In this document: positions 12,628 through 21,183 of the stretch, piece after piece | How positions within the stretch are numbered: position 1 is the first letter of the stretch | Layout of the letters: every line of letters starts with the position of its first letter | Origin: Bifidobacterium sp. | GTDB lineage: Bacteria > Actinomycetota > Actinomycetes > Actinomycetales > Bifidobacteriaceae | Reading direction: 5' to 3' | NCBI RefSeq assembly: GCF_022640935.1 | Contig: NZ_JALCCV010000020.1 | Span: 1 to 39,484, forward strand | DNA: 39,484 nt | The notes under the pieces: model-generated | Seen by the model: only the letters and a program-made list of their open reading frames with translations | What the model was told of the DNA's origin: nothing | The model's database searches: none | Translations under genes and position numbers: made by a program

Positions 12628-14163
12628 CTACTCAGAGTCATACTTGACTGAATCAAAATAGCCAACAACATCGTTTCCAAGATAAGTCGCGACCACCTTC
12701 GCGATCTGTTCTGCGAGAAGGGGAGGAACAGCATTGCCAACTTGCTGATATTGCGCTGTGCGATTCCCCACGAAATAATAGTCATCAGGAAATGTTTGCA
12801 AACGAGCAGCTTCTCGAACGGTTAGACTACGGCATTGAGTGCAATCGGGATGAATAAAATAATGACCGTCCTTACAAATATGAGAAGTGACTGTCGTGGA
12901 GCATCGATCCGGTAACTGGACTCTAAATCTATCGGCAAAAATAACAGATTCCCCAGATGCCGCTGCCTGCGCGTTCTTGTGATCAGGCAACAATGCAATA
13001 GGAAAATCATACAGTTTGGCCGGTTTATGATACTTAGCCGCATAGGCAGCACAAAACAGATATCTCTCCAAATCTGAAGACATGTGATTACGCGCTTTAT
13101 GATTTGCGAGCACTTTCTCGCTTGTAAGTCTTCCTCTGAACCAGCCTTTGTAAACGCCTAATTCGTCCTTTTCCACTTGCTGGGCTTCTTGGGAAGCAGG
13201 TAAAGCAGCATTGAGTACAGGCTGGAGTTGACTCTCGAGAGAGCTTCCTTCCGGTGTGGACAAAATCATTTTCGCCGAGTTCCTAATGAATTCAGCCCAA
13301 TCGCAATCTGGTTTGTTTCGCCTTGTGAACCCGCTCCTTACCTTGGGAATGCCTGAAAGTGCCTGCTTAACTGTCATTTCAGGGTGTTGAGTCAATAGAC
13401 TTGGTTTCCCACGATCAAGTTCAAAATCATTTCGAACTCCGAGTAGTATCACACGATGCCGAGCTTGAGGTATTCCATAGTGTTCTGCGTGCACAACATA
13501 ATCTTTTGATGAACTAGGATTTTCCACGACGAGTGAGTGAAGCGTGTAGCCATCACCGCGCATATCACGTTCAATCAAAGGGAACACGCCTTGGCTATCA
13601 TGCTTTGCAGAAAGAATACCTTTGACGTTTTCCATAACAAACACTGTCGGGTGCAACACCTCAATAAAACGTAAATAGCATTTGTAAAGTGTTTGTTTCA
13701 CGTCTTCATCAAGCTTTTTTTTATTCCTAGTTCGGCGAGCTCTGCCAACCAAAGAATATGCTTGGCACGGTGGACCTCCAATAAGTACAAGAGGCCCATT
13801 ATAGTCGCCCAGCCTCTCTTTTGCTTTGTTAACCCAAGTATCATCGCCCTCCACCAGAGTTGCCTGTATCGCTTCACTATTGGCTGCGCTCCACTCCTTG
13901 GGATGCCGGTTCTGCATCTTTATCAAGTTTTCGGCTGATGGGGACCTCAAATAATCTAGATAGTCCTTCGGCAGCTTTCCACCCGCTCTCATAATCTTCC
14001 GTACAAATGAGCGCAGACGCAAAGTATCGTGTGCATTGGTCTCCATCTCAATGGACATTGAAATTTGAAATACAGGTTCACCCTTGTCATCACGTAGTGA
14101 AGAGAACCCTTCTCCCAAACCGCCGGGACCAGCGAAAAGGTCGATGATCGGAATCGGAGACAC
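12628..14163 (-). CDS. dcm: DNA (cytosine-5) methyltransferase of the MZA-type island
   Basis: The protein has 511 residues with all C5-methyltransferase landmarks in order: motif I PIIDLFAGPGGLGEGF (5-20), motif IV GGPPCQAYS with catalytic Cys133, motif VI MENVKG (Glu178), motif VIII QARHR (233-237), and C-terminal ARLQTFPDDYYF and QVGNAVPPLLAEQI (motifs IX and X). It presumably marks host DNA so that the neighbouring ATPase/nuclease complex spares self. The start is a GTG preceded by GGGGGG with a 6-nt spacer. It converges on the four-gene operon, so it has its own promoter and can be expressed separately. Confidence 0.93.
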   Translation of the reverse strand: MSPIPIIDLFAGPGGLGEGFSSLRDDKGEPVFQISMSIEMETNAHDTLRLRSFVRKIMRAGGKLPKDYLDYLRSPSAENLIKMQNRHPKEWSAANSEAIQATLVEGDDTWVNKAKERLGDYNGPLVLIGGPPCQAYSLVGRARRTRNKKKLDEDVKQTLYKCYLRFIEVLHPTVFVMENVKGILSAKHDSQGVFPLIERDMRGDGYTLHSLVVENPSSSKDYVVHAEHYGIPQARHRVILLGVRNDFELDRGKPSLLTQHPEMTVKQALSGIPKVRSGFTRRNKPDCDWAEFIRNSAKMILSTPEGSSLESQLQPVLNAALPASQEAQQVEKDELGVYKGWFRGRLTSEKVLANHKARNHMSSDLERYLFCAAYAAKYHKPAKLYDFPIALLPDHKNAQAAASGESVIFADRFRVQLPDRCSTTVTSHICKDGHYFIHPDCTQCRSLTVREAARLQTFPDDYYFVGNRTAQYQQVGNAVPPLLAEQIAKVVATYLGNDVVGYFDSVKYDSE

Positions 14164-14450
14164 TCTATTCCCCCCAATTGCTGTTACTCAAGCATTCATC
14201 AGACATGAACTTGCCCAATGAACTGCGTTTTGGAGATTATGGCCGTAAAACGATAACCTCATAGACACTGACTATGCCAGGCTAGCACCTTCTCTCGAGT
14301 CATGCCACAGACGAAAAGCAACATCCCCCATAATTACGGACCCTGTCATCCTTCTCAACCTTCCGTTGTGCTGTGTAATTTCCGGGAGACTGGCTCAGTA
14401 AGTGTGTAACTGGTGTTTTTCATTATTGATCCTTGCTGTCAGACCGGCGG
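14164..14450. other. Gap upstream of the methyltransferase gene
   Basis: The 287 bp have no supportable ORF. The methyltransferase promoter should lie here on the minus strand; a CATAAT -10-like hexamer occurs near 14240-14245 without a convincing -35. I see nothing else. Confidence 0.4.
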
Positions 14451-14834
14451 TTAACGAAGGAATAAGCGAACGCATTCAATGCCGGTTTCCTTTTGTTCAC
14501 CCATCGTACCTGCGCTTTTGCCCGCAGGGTTCAGCGAGCGCACGGCCGGATGGAGACATTGCAATGCGACCTGTTCGTTGGGGAAGTGCCCGCGTGCCCG
14601 GATCGAACGACGGAACCGGGCGGTCAGACTCTCGATCACGTTGATCAAGCAGATGACCCTGCGGATCTCCATGTCGTAGTCTAAGAACGGGGTGAACCGC
14701 TCCCGCGCGTCCGGCCGCAAGCCTCTGATCTCAGGATACATGGTTCCCCGGTGTTCGAGCATTTCGTCGCGTGCCGCCTCGAACGCAATGGAGCGGCCGA
14801 CGTGGATGGGCTTGACGTCGCAGTTGACATCCAT
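14451..14834 (-). pseudogene. IS256 (mutator) family transposase, C-terminal fragment
   Basis: The 127-codon frame contains the C-terminal part of an IS256-type transposase: FLDYDMEIRRVICLINVIES, ARFRRSIRARGHFPNEQVAL and AVRSLNPAGK. The catalytic DDE core, encoded upstream, is absent, and the first 20 or so residues of the frame do not look like the family. No terminal inverted repeat was recognised. It marks the right border of the island with another mobile-element scar. Confidence 0.8.
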
Positions 14835-14890
14835 GCCGACACCGGTGGCTGAGTGGAAGGTGCGGCTGGTGACTCGGCCGTCCCCCGACC

Positions 14891-15106
14891 TTGACGTTCA
14901 AGCCGGGACGGTTGATCTCGCTGACCGGCCCGCCGGGACTAGACAAATCAACCCTGCTCAACTGCATCGGCTTACTCGAACACGCCAACGCCGGCATGAT
15001 CATCGATTCCCTGCATGACATAGCCGGCCACAGTGGCGTCGTCATCATCGCCACCCGCTCCGACCATGTTGCCAAAGCCTGCGATGGCACCATCGAACTG
15101 GAATAA
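14891..15106 (+). pseudogene. ABC transporter ATPase remnant with internal deletion
   Basis: The 71-codon frame opens with a TTG start and reads FKPGRLISLTGPPGLDKSTL then LNCIGLLEHANAGMI, the Walker A end of a LolD/MacB-type export ATPase. It then jumps in frame to SGVVIIATRSDHVAKACDGT, the H-loop end of the same domain. The Q loop, signature motif and Walker B are gone, and the Walker A glycine before the lysine is Asp. Functional ATPase activity is very unlikely. Confidence 0.7.
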
Positions 15107-15180
15107 TCGAAACTCTAAGAGACAGGCATAATGCAGGCGTGTCGCATCCAGTTCCTTGAGCCGTGAGCTTCTGTTCCGGC

Positions 15181-15283
15181 CCTTAGACCCTTTCGAAACG
15201 ACCTAAGGAGGAGCTCGTGTAAAGGTAGCCTCGACAAGTCAACCACCGATCGTCTCTGGTCCTTGAGCTCCGTCGAAAGGACC
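15181..15283. repeat. Two REP-like hairpins
   Basis: The first is CCTTAG (15181-15186) paired with CTAAGG (15203-15208). The second is GGTCCTT (15258-15264) paired with AAGGACC (15277-15283), with loop GAGCTCCGTCGA. The second resembles the GGTCC-TGAGC-TGTCGAAGGACC palindromes seen between genes in many actinobacteria. A further CCTTGAGCC copy at about 15152 lacks its partner arm. The rest of 15107-15366 holds no gene. Confidence 0.5.
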
Positions 15284-15310
15284 TTACCCTAGGCCCCTTT
15301 TTTACTTAAC

Positions 15311-15350
15311 ACAAAACCCACTCACCAAACAACTCAGTGAGACGGGTTCG
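15311..15350 (-). terminator. tRNA-Lys terminator
   Basis: On the minus strand, AACCCGTCTCAC, an 11-nt loop and GTGAGTGGGTT followed by TTG and further T residues form a GC-rich stem (with two G-U/T-G pairs) 17 nt after the tRNA 3' end. Confidence 0.65.
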
Positions 15351-15369
15351 AATAAGGCCTTTATAGTGC
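15334..15369. repeat. 36-nt direct repeat, right copy, at the tRNA-Lys 3' end
   Basis: This is the partner of 2877-2912 (33 of 36 identical). It covers part of the terminator, the spacer and the last three bases of the tRNA. The topology is that of an island inserted at the 3' side of a tRNA gene. Confidence 0.5.
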
Positions 15370-15438
15370 CCCCTGTCGGACTCGAACCGACAACCCACGA
15401 CTTAAAAGGACGCTGCTCTACCATTGAGCTAAAGGGGC
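15367..15438 (-). tRNA. tRNA-Lys (anticodon UUU)
   Basis: The 72-nt cloverleaf can be folded by hand: acceptor GCCCCTT/AGGGGGC, D arm GCTC-AATGGTA-GAGC, anticodon loop CTTTTAA with TTT at 34-36, and T arm GTCGG-TTCGAGT-CCGAC. The discriminator base is A, and CCA is not encoded. The anticodon stem has one T-T mismatch and one G-T pair by this reading. It lies downstream of the M20 peptidase gene on the same strand and is followed by a terminator. Confidence 0.93.
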
Positions 15439-15507
15439 AACGGCTCAAAAGTATACCCCGACTCCTTGATAGTGCCAAACCGACGGTGGGTGCCGCGTGA
15501 ATCACGG

Positions 15508-17004
15508 TCATTCATGCGCCTTCAACGCAGCGTCCAAGCGAAGCAAGCCGATCACGAAAATCGGGAAGGCCTCGCGGAAATCATCCACAGAAACGGTCTC
15601 GTTGGCGCCATGCGCCCCGCCGTCCTTCACGAAATCAGGCGGCGGCTTCACTTTGCCCATCGCCACTAGCTCCGGATCCTCAGGGAAACACGGCCCGAAA
15701 TTGATCGAGTCAGGGACCACGCGCGAATGCGTGCCGCCGCCGATCGCAAAAGGCTCTGCAGGCACACCGAACACGTCGTTATACGCCTCGACGAGTGTGG
15801 TCACTTGGTAATCGTCCCGGGGCAGATAATAGGGGTCTCCCACCTCAAGGCTGGTCAATTCACCGCCCGCGTCCGCGACCTTCGCGGTGATCGCGTCGAC
15901 GACATCCTGAGCGTTTTGACTTATCGCAAAGCGGATGTCGTAGGTGACTTGCACCGTGCCCTCGCTCGTTTTCACTATGCCTAGGTTGCACGTCGTACGG
16001 CCGGACTCGGCATCCTCGCAGGCGAAGCCGAATCCTTCACCGAACTGCGGCACAGTCCAGGAATCGATGGTTTTGAGCAGGTCCACGGCGTCATTGCCGA
16101 TAATCGCCGCGCACTCCTGCGTGCCGAGCATGGCAGCGAGCACATGCATGGCGTTCAACCCATCCTGCGGGCCGGCCGCATGCGCCGAGCGACCGACAGC
16201 TTTGATACTCACGCCGCCATCCGCTTCAACCGAGAACTCGAATGACCCACCCGCCGTGTCAGCGCCCGACAGCGCTGAACGCAATCGCTCGCCGTCGACG
16301 TCGCTGAGCGCCAGCACGGCTTCTCCTGCTACCGCATTCGGCGCGACGCCTGCGCGAATGGATTCGACGTGTTCGGGAAGCGGCAGCGCTGCGGTGACGA
16401 CGACCTCGCCCTTCTGCGCATAATTCACCGGAAATGCGCAATCCGTGACCACCGTTCGATATGGCGCCCCATGCGCCGCCACATAATGCTCCATGTCGTG
16501 CAGCCCGGTTTCCTCCGCGCCCCCGTACATCAGCCGTAGCGGATGGGAGAACGCAAGCCTTTCATCATCGAAGAAACGCAGCAGGAACATGCCCAGCACG
16601 CACATCGCCTTATCGTCGCGCGCACCGCGGCCCACGACATACCCCTCACGCTCATAGGGATCGAAGGGGTCGGACAGCCACCCCGGACCGGCAGGAACCA
16701 CATCAGCATGCGAAAGAACGGCGATATCCTTGCTCAACGGCCATTGGACGTCGCGCGCGAAGACGGACATCGCATATCCTTCATGATTGCGCGACTGGAA
16801 ACCATATGCTTGCGCAGTATCGGCTATCTCTTCGAACATGGCCGACACTCCCGGCCCGTAGGGCGCTCCTTGCGCAGCCTGACTGACATCCGACACTGAC
16901 GGGATGCGTATCCAACGCTTCAGATCCTCCACGTATTCGCCCCGATGCGAATCGAACCACGCCAACGCCTTCGCTACGAGATCCACTTCTGTGGGATTCA
17001 GCAT
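15508..17004 (-). CDS. M20-family metallodipeptidase (PepV/Sapep-like)
   Basis: The protein has 498 residues from the ATG at 17004. AGGAG lies 10 nt upstream; a GTG three codons earlier at 17013 is a worse fit. Zinc-binding M20 motifs are visible: SHADVVPAG (H99, D101), GRGARDDK (124-132), the catalytic pair in GGAEETGLHD (E164/E165), TDCAFP near 193 and GGGTHS near the C-terminus. It is a cytoplasmic peptidase cleaving dipeptides. It is divergent from the adjacent oligopeptide-binding protein gene, a sensible pairing for peptide use. The 241-bp gap between them should hold both promoters. Confidence 0.88.
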   Translation of the reverse strand: MLNPTEVDLVAKALAWFDSHRGEYVEDLKRWIRIPSVSDVSQAAQGAPYGPGVSAMFEEIADTAQAYGFQSRNHEGYAMSVFARDVQWPLSKDIAVLSHADVVPAGPGWLSDPFDPYEREGYVVGRGARDDKAMCVLGMFLLRFFDDERLAFSHPLRLMYGGAEETGLHDMEHYVAAHGAPYRTVVTDCAFPVNYAQKGEVVVTAALPLPEHVESIRAGVAPNAVAGEAVLALSDVDGERLRSALSGADTAGGSFEFSVEADGGVSIKAVGRSAHAAGPQDGLNAMHVLAAMLGTQECAAIIGNDAVDLLKTIDSWTVPQFGEGFGFACEDAESGRTTCNLGIVKTSEGTVQVTYDIRFAISQNAQDVVDAITAKVADAGGELTSLEVGDPYYLPRDDYQVTTLVEAYNDVFGVPAEPFAIGGGTHSRVVPDSINFGPCFPEDPELVAMGKVKPPPDFVKDGGAHGANETVSVDDFREAFPIFVIGLLRLDAALKAHE

Positions 17005-17245
17005 GGGCCACACACTCCTAGTGCCAAGAGGAAACGAATACTTGTTCTATGCTCCCTTGCCCATGTTTCCAGTGCTGTCCCCTATGTTAACCCAAAGTTT
17101 CGAAGTGTTTAGCGCCTTAATCTTTCCCTCTTCCCGACAGCTAGTGTGGAATATGTGCGCGATAGCCACGCGGACGCGTAACGCACCATTCACCCATGTA
17201 CATCACCGCTGGACCGCACTCGCACCAAATAGGAGAAGCAGGCGT

Positions 17246-18880
17246 ATGAAAAAACCATTAACGCACATAGCAGCAGCAGCAGTTCTTCCCATCCTGCTGC
17301 TTTTGAGCGGCTGCGGAAGCCCAGGATCAGGATCCGGGGACGCTTCCGCACCGAAAATCATCACCTTCGGCAGCGGGGAACCCGCAAACCCGCTTGTGCC
17401 CGGCAACACCAACGAGTCCGGCGGCGGCATCGTCATCAGCCATGTGCTGTGGACAGGATTGGTGACGACAAAGGCCGACGGCACGCTGATCAACGAGGTC
17501 GCCGACAAAATCACGCCTAACAGCGATAACACCCTATTCGACATCACATTGAAAAAGGGATGGAAGTTTACCGACGGCACGCCGGTCACGGCGCAAAGCT
17601 TCACCAAGGCGTGGAGCTACACCGCGAATGCCACGAACGCCCAGAAGAATGCCGGATTCTTCTCCATCATCAAGGGATACGATGCGCTGCAGAAGTCGGG
17701 TATATCGGGCGATGAGCAGCTCTCAGGGCTAAAGGTCATCAGCGACTCGCATTTCACGGTGGAACTCAACAGCCCGACATCCATCTTCCCCACCATGCTC
17801 ACCTATATGGGCTTTTACCCGATGCCGGAGGCATTCTTCAAGGATCCCAAGGGATTCGGCGAAAAGCCCATAGGCAACGGCCCGTACAAATTCAAGTCCT
17901 GGGACCACAGCCGGGAGATCGACGTGGTGCGCAATCCTGATTACCACGGCTATTACAAGGCCAAAAACGATGGCATCACCTACAAGATTTATACCGATCC
18001 GCAGGCCCAATACGCCGATGTGCAGGCCGGCAATCTGGATGTATCGACCAACATCCCGACTGCGGCCATTTCCACATTCCTCACCGACAACACAGTGAAG
18101 GGATACAGCAAGCCCGGCGGGGCGCGCGTTGCGCTCGGCATTTCGCAGAAGTATGCGCATTTCACCGGCGAGGAGGGCAGGCTGCGCCGCGCGGCGATAT
18201 CCATGTCCATCAACCGCAAGCAGATCACCGAGAAGGTGCTTCACGGCGCCGCGACACCGTCCAAGGACTTTTCCGCGCCGGTGATCAACGGCTACTCTGA
18301 TTCGCTCAAGGGCGGCGACGTGCTCGAATACAATGCCGCAAAGGCCAAGCAGCTGTGGGCGCAGGCCAACGCCATAAGCCCATGGAGCGGCGAATTCGAG
18401 ATCTCGTACAATGCCGATGGCCCTAACTTCAGGGACGTGTACAACGCAGTCGCCAATCAGATCAAGAACACGCTGGGCATCAAGGCGATAGCGAACGGCA
18501 TGCCGACCAAGCAGGAGTATCTCACTGCCGGAAGCGCTGGCAAGCTGACCGCTGCGTTCCACGACAATTGGGGACCGGATTACCCATCGATCGAGAATTA
18601 TCTGAAACCCATATATTCGACGGACGCCGCCAACACCGGCTCGAACTTCGGCGATTATCGCAATCCCGAGTTCGACACGCTTCTCACGCAGGCGGCCAAG
18701 GCCTCCAGCACGGAAGCGGCGAACAAGCTCTATCAGCAGGCTGAGGAAATACTGTTGCGGGACCTGCCGTCCATGCCGCTGTACAACGTCAACGCCGTGG
18801 CAGTGACCACGAAGGATATCTCTTCGCTCGAATTCGACTGGGGCGGCAGCCCGGTACTGCCCTTCGTCGAAAAGCAATAG
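17246..18880 (+). CDS. Oligopeptide ABC transporter substrate-binding lipoprotein (SBP_bac_5)
   Basis: The protein has 544 residues. It starts with a signal peptide ending in the lipobox LLSGC (Cys23), so it is anchored outside the membrane. The family features GWKFTDGTPVTAQSF, PIGNGPYKFKSW and a tail ending ISSLEFDWGGSPVLPF are those of OppA/DppA-type proteins. The ATG at 17246 has AGGAGAAG upstream. No permease or ATPase genes adjoin, so it is an orphan receptor that presumably delivers peptides to a transporter encoded elsewhere. Confidence 0.9.
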   Translation: MKKPLTHIAAAAVLPILLLLSGCGSPGSGSGDASAPKIITFGSGEPANPLVPGNTNESGGGIVISHVLWTGLVTTKADGTLINEVADKITPNSDNTLFDITLKKGWKFTDGTPVTAQSFTKAWSYTANATNAQKNAGFFSIIKGYDALQKSGISGDEQLSGLKVISDSHFTVELNSPTSIFPTMLTYMGFYPMPEAFFKDPKGFGEKPIGNGPYKFKSWDHSREIDVVRNPDYHGYYKAKNDGITYKIYTDPQAQYADVQAGNLDVSTNIPTAAISTFLTDNTVKGYSKPGGARVALGISQKYAHFTGEEGRLRRAAISMSINRKQITEKVLHGAATPSKDFSAPVINGYSDSLKGGDVLEYNAAKAKQLWAQANAISPWSGEFEISYNADGPNFRDVYNAVANQIKNTLGIKAIANGMPTKQEYLTAGSAGKLTAAFHDNWGPDYPSIENYLKPIYSTDAANTGSNFGDYRNPEFDTLLTQAAKASSTEAANKLYQQAEEILLRDLPSMPLYNVNAVAVTTKDISSLEFDWGGSPVLPFVEKQ

Positions 18881-18924
18881 GGCGTCCATGAGCTAAAGGA
18901 CGCAGCGTCGCCTGCGAATTCAGT

Positions 18925-18984
18925 CCGTTGCGCGAATCGGCCGCGAATCCTATGGAAAGGGTTCGCGGCCGATTCGCGCAACGG
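18925..18984. terminator. 23-bp perfect inverted repeat between convergent genes
   Basis: Arms 18925-18947 and 18962-18984 are exact reverse complements (CCGTTGCGCGAATCGG... / ...CCGATTCGCGCAACGG) with a 14-nt loop. It sits between the stop codons of the binding-protein gene and the glycosidase gene and would form a very stable hairpin in either transcript. There is no T tract. Confidence 0.75.
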
Positions 18985-19022
18985 GTTACAGGCCGGATCG
19001 TGGCAGCCTCGCCTGATCCGCG

Positions 19023-20951
19023 CTAGTCGACCTGGTACGTCTGTGTGCGGAAATCGCATGTCACACTAGTGCCATCAGCAAACACAGAGCGCTGGATATG
19101 CGGATCACCACCGACGAATTCATGCCGCGCCAGCTCCAGCATGCCGACGCGCTCGTGGAAAGCGCTGACCACGGCGCAGCGTTCCAGATCATGCCCCGTC
19201 GTGGCGTGCGCCATGTCGTCTGTAATGCCGTCGACGCCGGCGGCGGGCCCTTCGCGCACCAGATACGGCGCGCCGCCATTGAGCAGAGCGTAGAGCATGT
19301 AGTCGTCGGCGTCCCCGTGATCCTCCATCATCCACGGCTGGATCACGCAATCATGGTAGACGAGGTTGTACAGCGGCACAGGTATGCCTTGGCGCGGCCC
19401 GCCTGGCTCTCTCATCTGGAAATCGTAAGGCGCGTAGTGGCAAAAGACGAGACTGGGGACCGCCCAGTCCGAGACCTCTTCGGAACTTGGGAGGATGCCG
19501 TGCGCAAGCAGATGCTCGAAGCACTCATTGCGCCGTTCGTAGCATTCGCGGCGGGTCATCCTGTGGTCGGGGTCAGCGCACTCGTCGCCCTCATTGCATG
19601 TGAACACGTCCAGGTAGGCGCAGTCGAGATCGATGCCGTTGCGCCGCAGCTCGGCATAGTTGCGCCGCACATAATCCGGTGCGAGCTGCGCGCATAGGAA
19701 TGTCTGCTTGCCGCCGGCCCAACGCGAGGAGACCGGAATCGAGCCGTCGGGCAAATGCACGGCATTGCGTTCATCGAATGTCCGCGCGGCGTAATAATAG
19801 TCGCGGTATTGATCATGGATGCCGAACATGTAGCCGTAGCCGTGGCAGGTCTCGATCAGCGAGCGTATGCCGTTCCAGCCGCCCGCTTCAGCGCACGCCG
19901 GCAGATAATCGGGATGCCTGTTGTCGTAGCCAGGCTCCCCCCAACCGTCAAGATGCAGATAAAGTTTCCTCGCGCCCATCGCGTGCAGCGCTTTGATCTG
20001 CTCCTCGCGTTGCGCGAAGGTCACAAGCGTCCGATTCGCTTCGGGGTCGTCATGGTCGTAAAACGACGATTCGGGCTGCACGTCCGACTTGATGCCGACA
20101 TGCACCCAGGAGCTGCCGATCAGATCGCGCACGGCGGGGTTGCGCACAGCCTTCTCACGCAGCGTCCGCAATCGTCCGCGTCCATTGACATATTCGCGAT
20201 ACGCTTTGCACACGGCGGTGTGGTCGCAATCCGACAGGAAGCGATACCGCACCCTGCGCCTATACGCCATCCGCCCCAGACTGGGTTCGAACCGCATGCC
20301 CATATGGGTGTAGGGCCCGTGCGCCGGATGCTCGATCTGATACCCGGCGTCCCAAGGTGTCTCGCAGATGGCGATATACCCTGCGCAGGCACTTTGCGGG
20401 CCCGGTTTCCGTATTTGCGCGAACCATGGCATGTAGCCGCCCGCCATGCAGAAGCGACCGCTGAAGGCGATATCCGCATTGCCCACCGGCATCGGCCAAT
20501 CGTTCGGCAGCATTACACCCTGCTGATGGGTGAGCAGCGAACAGGACTCCGAGCTGCCATCGTCGAATGCGAATTCACCCGGCCACAGCACACGGGTCAC
20601 ATGCAATCCGCCCTCGTCGCGCGGTATCCACTCGCATATCACATCGCCCGAGGCCCGCTCGATCCAAATGTACGTACTGAATGTATACGCTGCGCCTTCG
20701 AAGCCGGAGAAGGTGCTGTATACGCCTATTCCCGTCCCGGTCTCGCGGATCTCATGATGGATCGACGCTGCGTCCTGGAAAGCGTACTGCCCCTCCTTGC
20801 AGATCAGCCGCGGCGAGGAGCCGGTTCCGGCGGAATCGGCTTCTTCGGTCCTTCCTGCTCCCGACTGCCACTCGGCGTTGTCTCTGATAAACGTGAACGA
20901 CAGCGTGTCGGTGTTGAACAGCACTGTGGTCCCGGAACAATCACATTTCAA
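19023..20951 (-). CDS. GH129-like alpha-N-acetylgalactosaminidase (NagBb-type)
   Basis: The protein has 642 residues, close to the about 634 I recall for B. bifidum NagBb. It has no signal peptide, so it is intracellular. A beta-sandwich-like N-terminus precedes a barrel region with LYLHLDGWGEPGYDNRHPDY; Asp335 falls where the GH129 nucleophile (Asp330 in NagBb, from memory) is expected. Acidic DLDCAYLDVF (441-450) is a candidate for the acid/base region. The enzyme would release GalNAc from Tn-antigen glycopeptides, which the kinase and uridylyltransferase at the left of the window could then process. The start is TTG with GAGGAAGG 7 nt upstream. The family call is from memory of length and motifs. 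Confidence 0.7.
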   Translation of the reverse strand: MKCDCSGTTVLFNTDTLSFTFIRDNAEWQSGAGRTEEADSAGTGSSPRLICKEGQYAFQDAASIHHEIRETGTGIGVYSTFSGFEGAAYTFSTYIWIERASGDVICEWIPRDEGGLHVTRVLWPGEFAFDDGSSESCSLLTHQQGVMLPNDWPMPVGNADIAFSGRFCMAGGYMPWFAQIRKPGPQSACAGYIAICETPWDAGYQIEHPAHGPYTHMGMRFEPSLGRMAYRRRVRYRFLSDCDHTAVCKAYREYVNGRGRLRTLREKAVRNPAVRDLIGSSWVHVGIKSDVQPESSFYDHDDPEANRTLVTFAQREEQIKALHAMGARKLYLHLDGWGEPGYDNRHPDYLPACAEAGGWNGIRSLIETCHGYGYMFGIHDQYRDYYYAARTFDERNAVHLPDGSIPVSSRWAGGKQTFLCAQLAPDYVRRNYAELRRNGIDLDCAYLDVFTCNEGDECADPDHRMTRRECYERRNECFEHLLAHGILPSSEEVSDWAVPSLVFCHYAPYDFQMREPGGPRQGIPVPLYNLVYHDCVIQPWMMEDHGDADDYMLYALLNGGAPYLVREGPAAGVDGITDDMAHATTGHDLERCAVVSAFHERVGMLELARHEFVGGDPHIQRSVFADGTSVTCDFRTQTYQVD

Positions 20952-21183
20952 AGCAGCGCCTTCCTCTTGCGGTTCTTCTTGTCTTGGCTATCCGGCGGTT
21001 CCAGCGATTCCGCCGATTCCTTTTTCAGTCGCCGGGACCGACGGGATGACGCCTGCGGTCATTGAACAAATCGTCGAGCAGAATATCACGAAGGCTCACG
21101 CCCTTGGTTGCATCCGGGTAACGCCGACGCCGCCTTGCTCATTCATTCAGCGCATATGTCTGGTTTGTCCACACAGCTTATAC
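20952..21183. other. Intergenic region without recognised gene
   Basis: A short minus-strand open frame (about 21020-21130, ending in TGA, no ATG) reads YPDATKGVSLRDILLDDLFN. It could be the tail of a lost gene, but I do not recognise it. Promoters of the divergent glycosidase and znuA genes should be here. Confidence 0.3.

Noticed and set aside
19755..21065. Plus-strand open frame of 436 codons opposite the glycosidase
   Set aside because: It is a shadow of the minus-strand glycosidase, with biased composition and no ribosome-binding site or recognisable motif.
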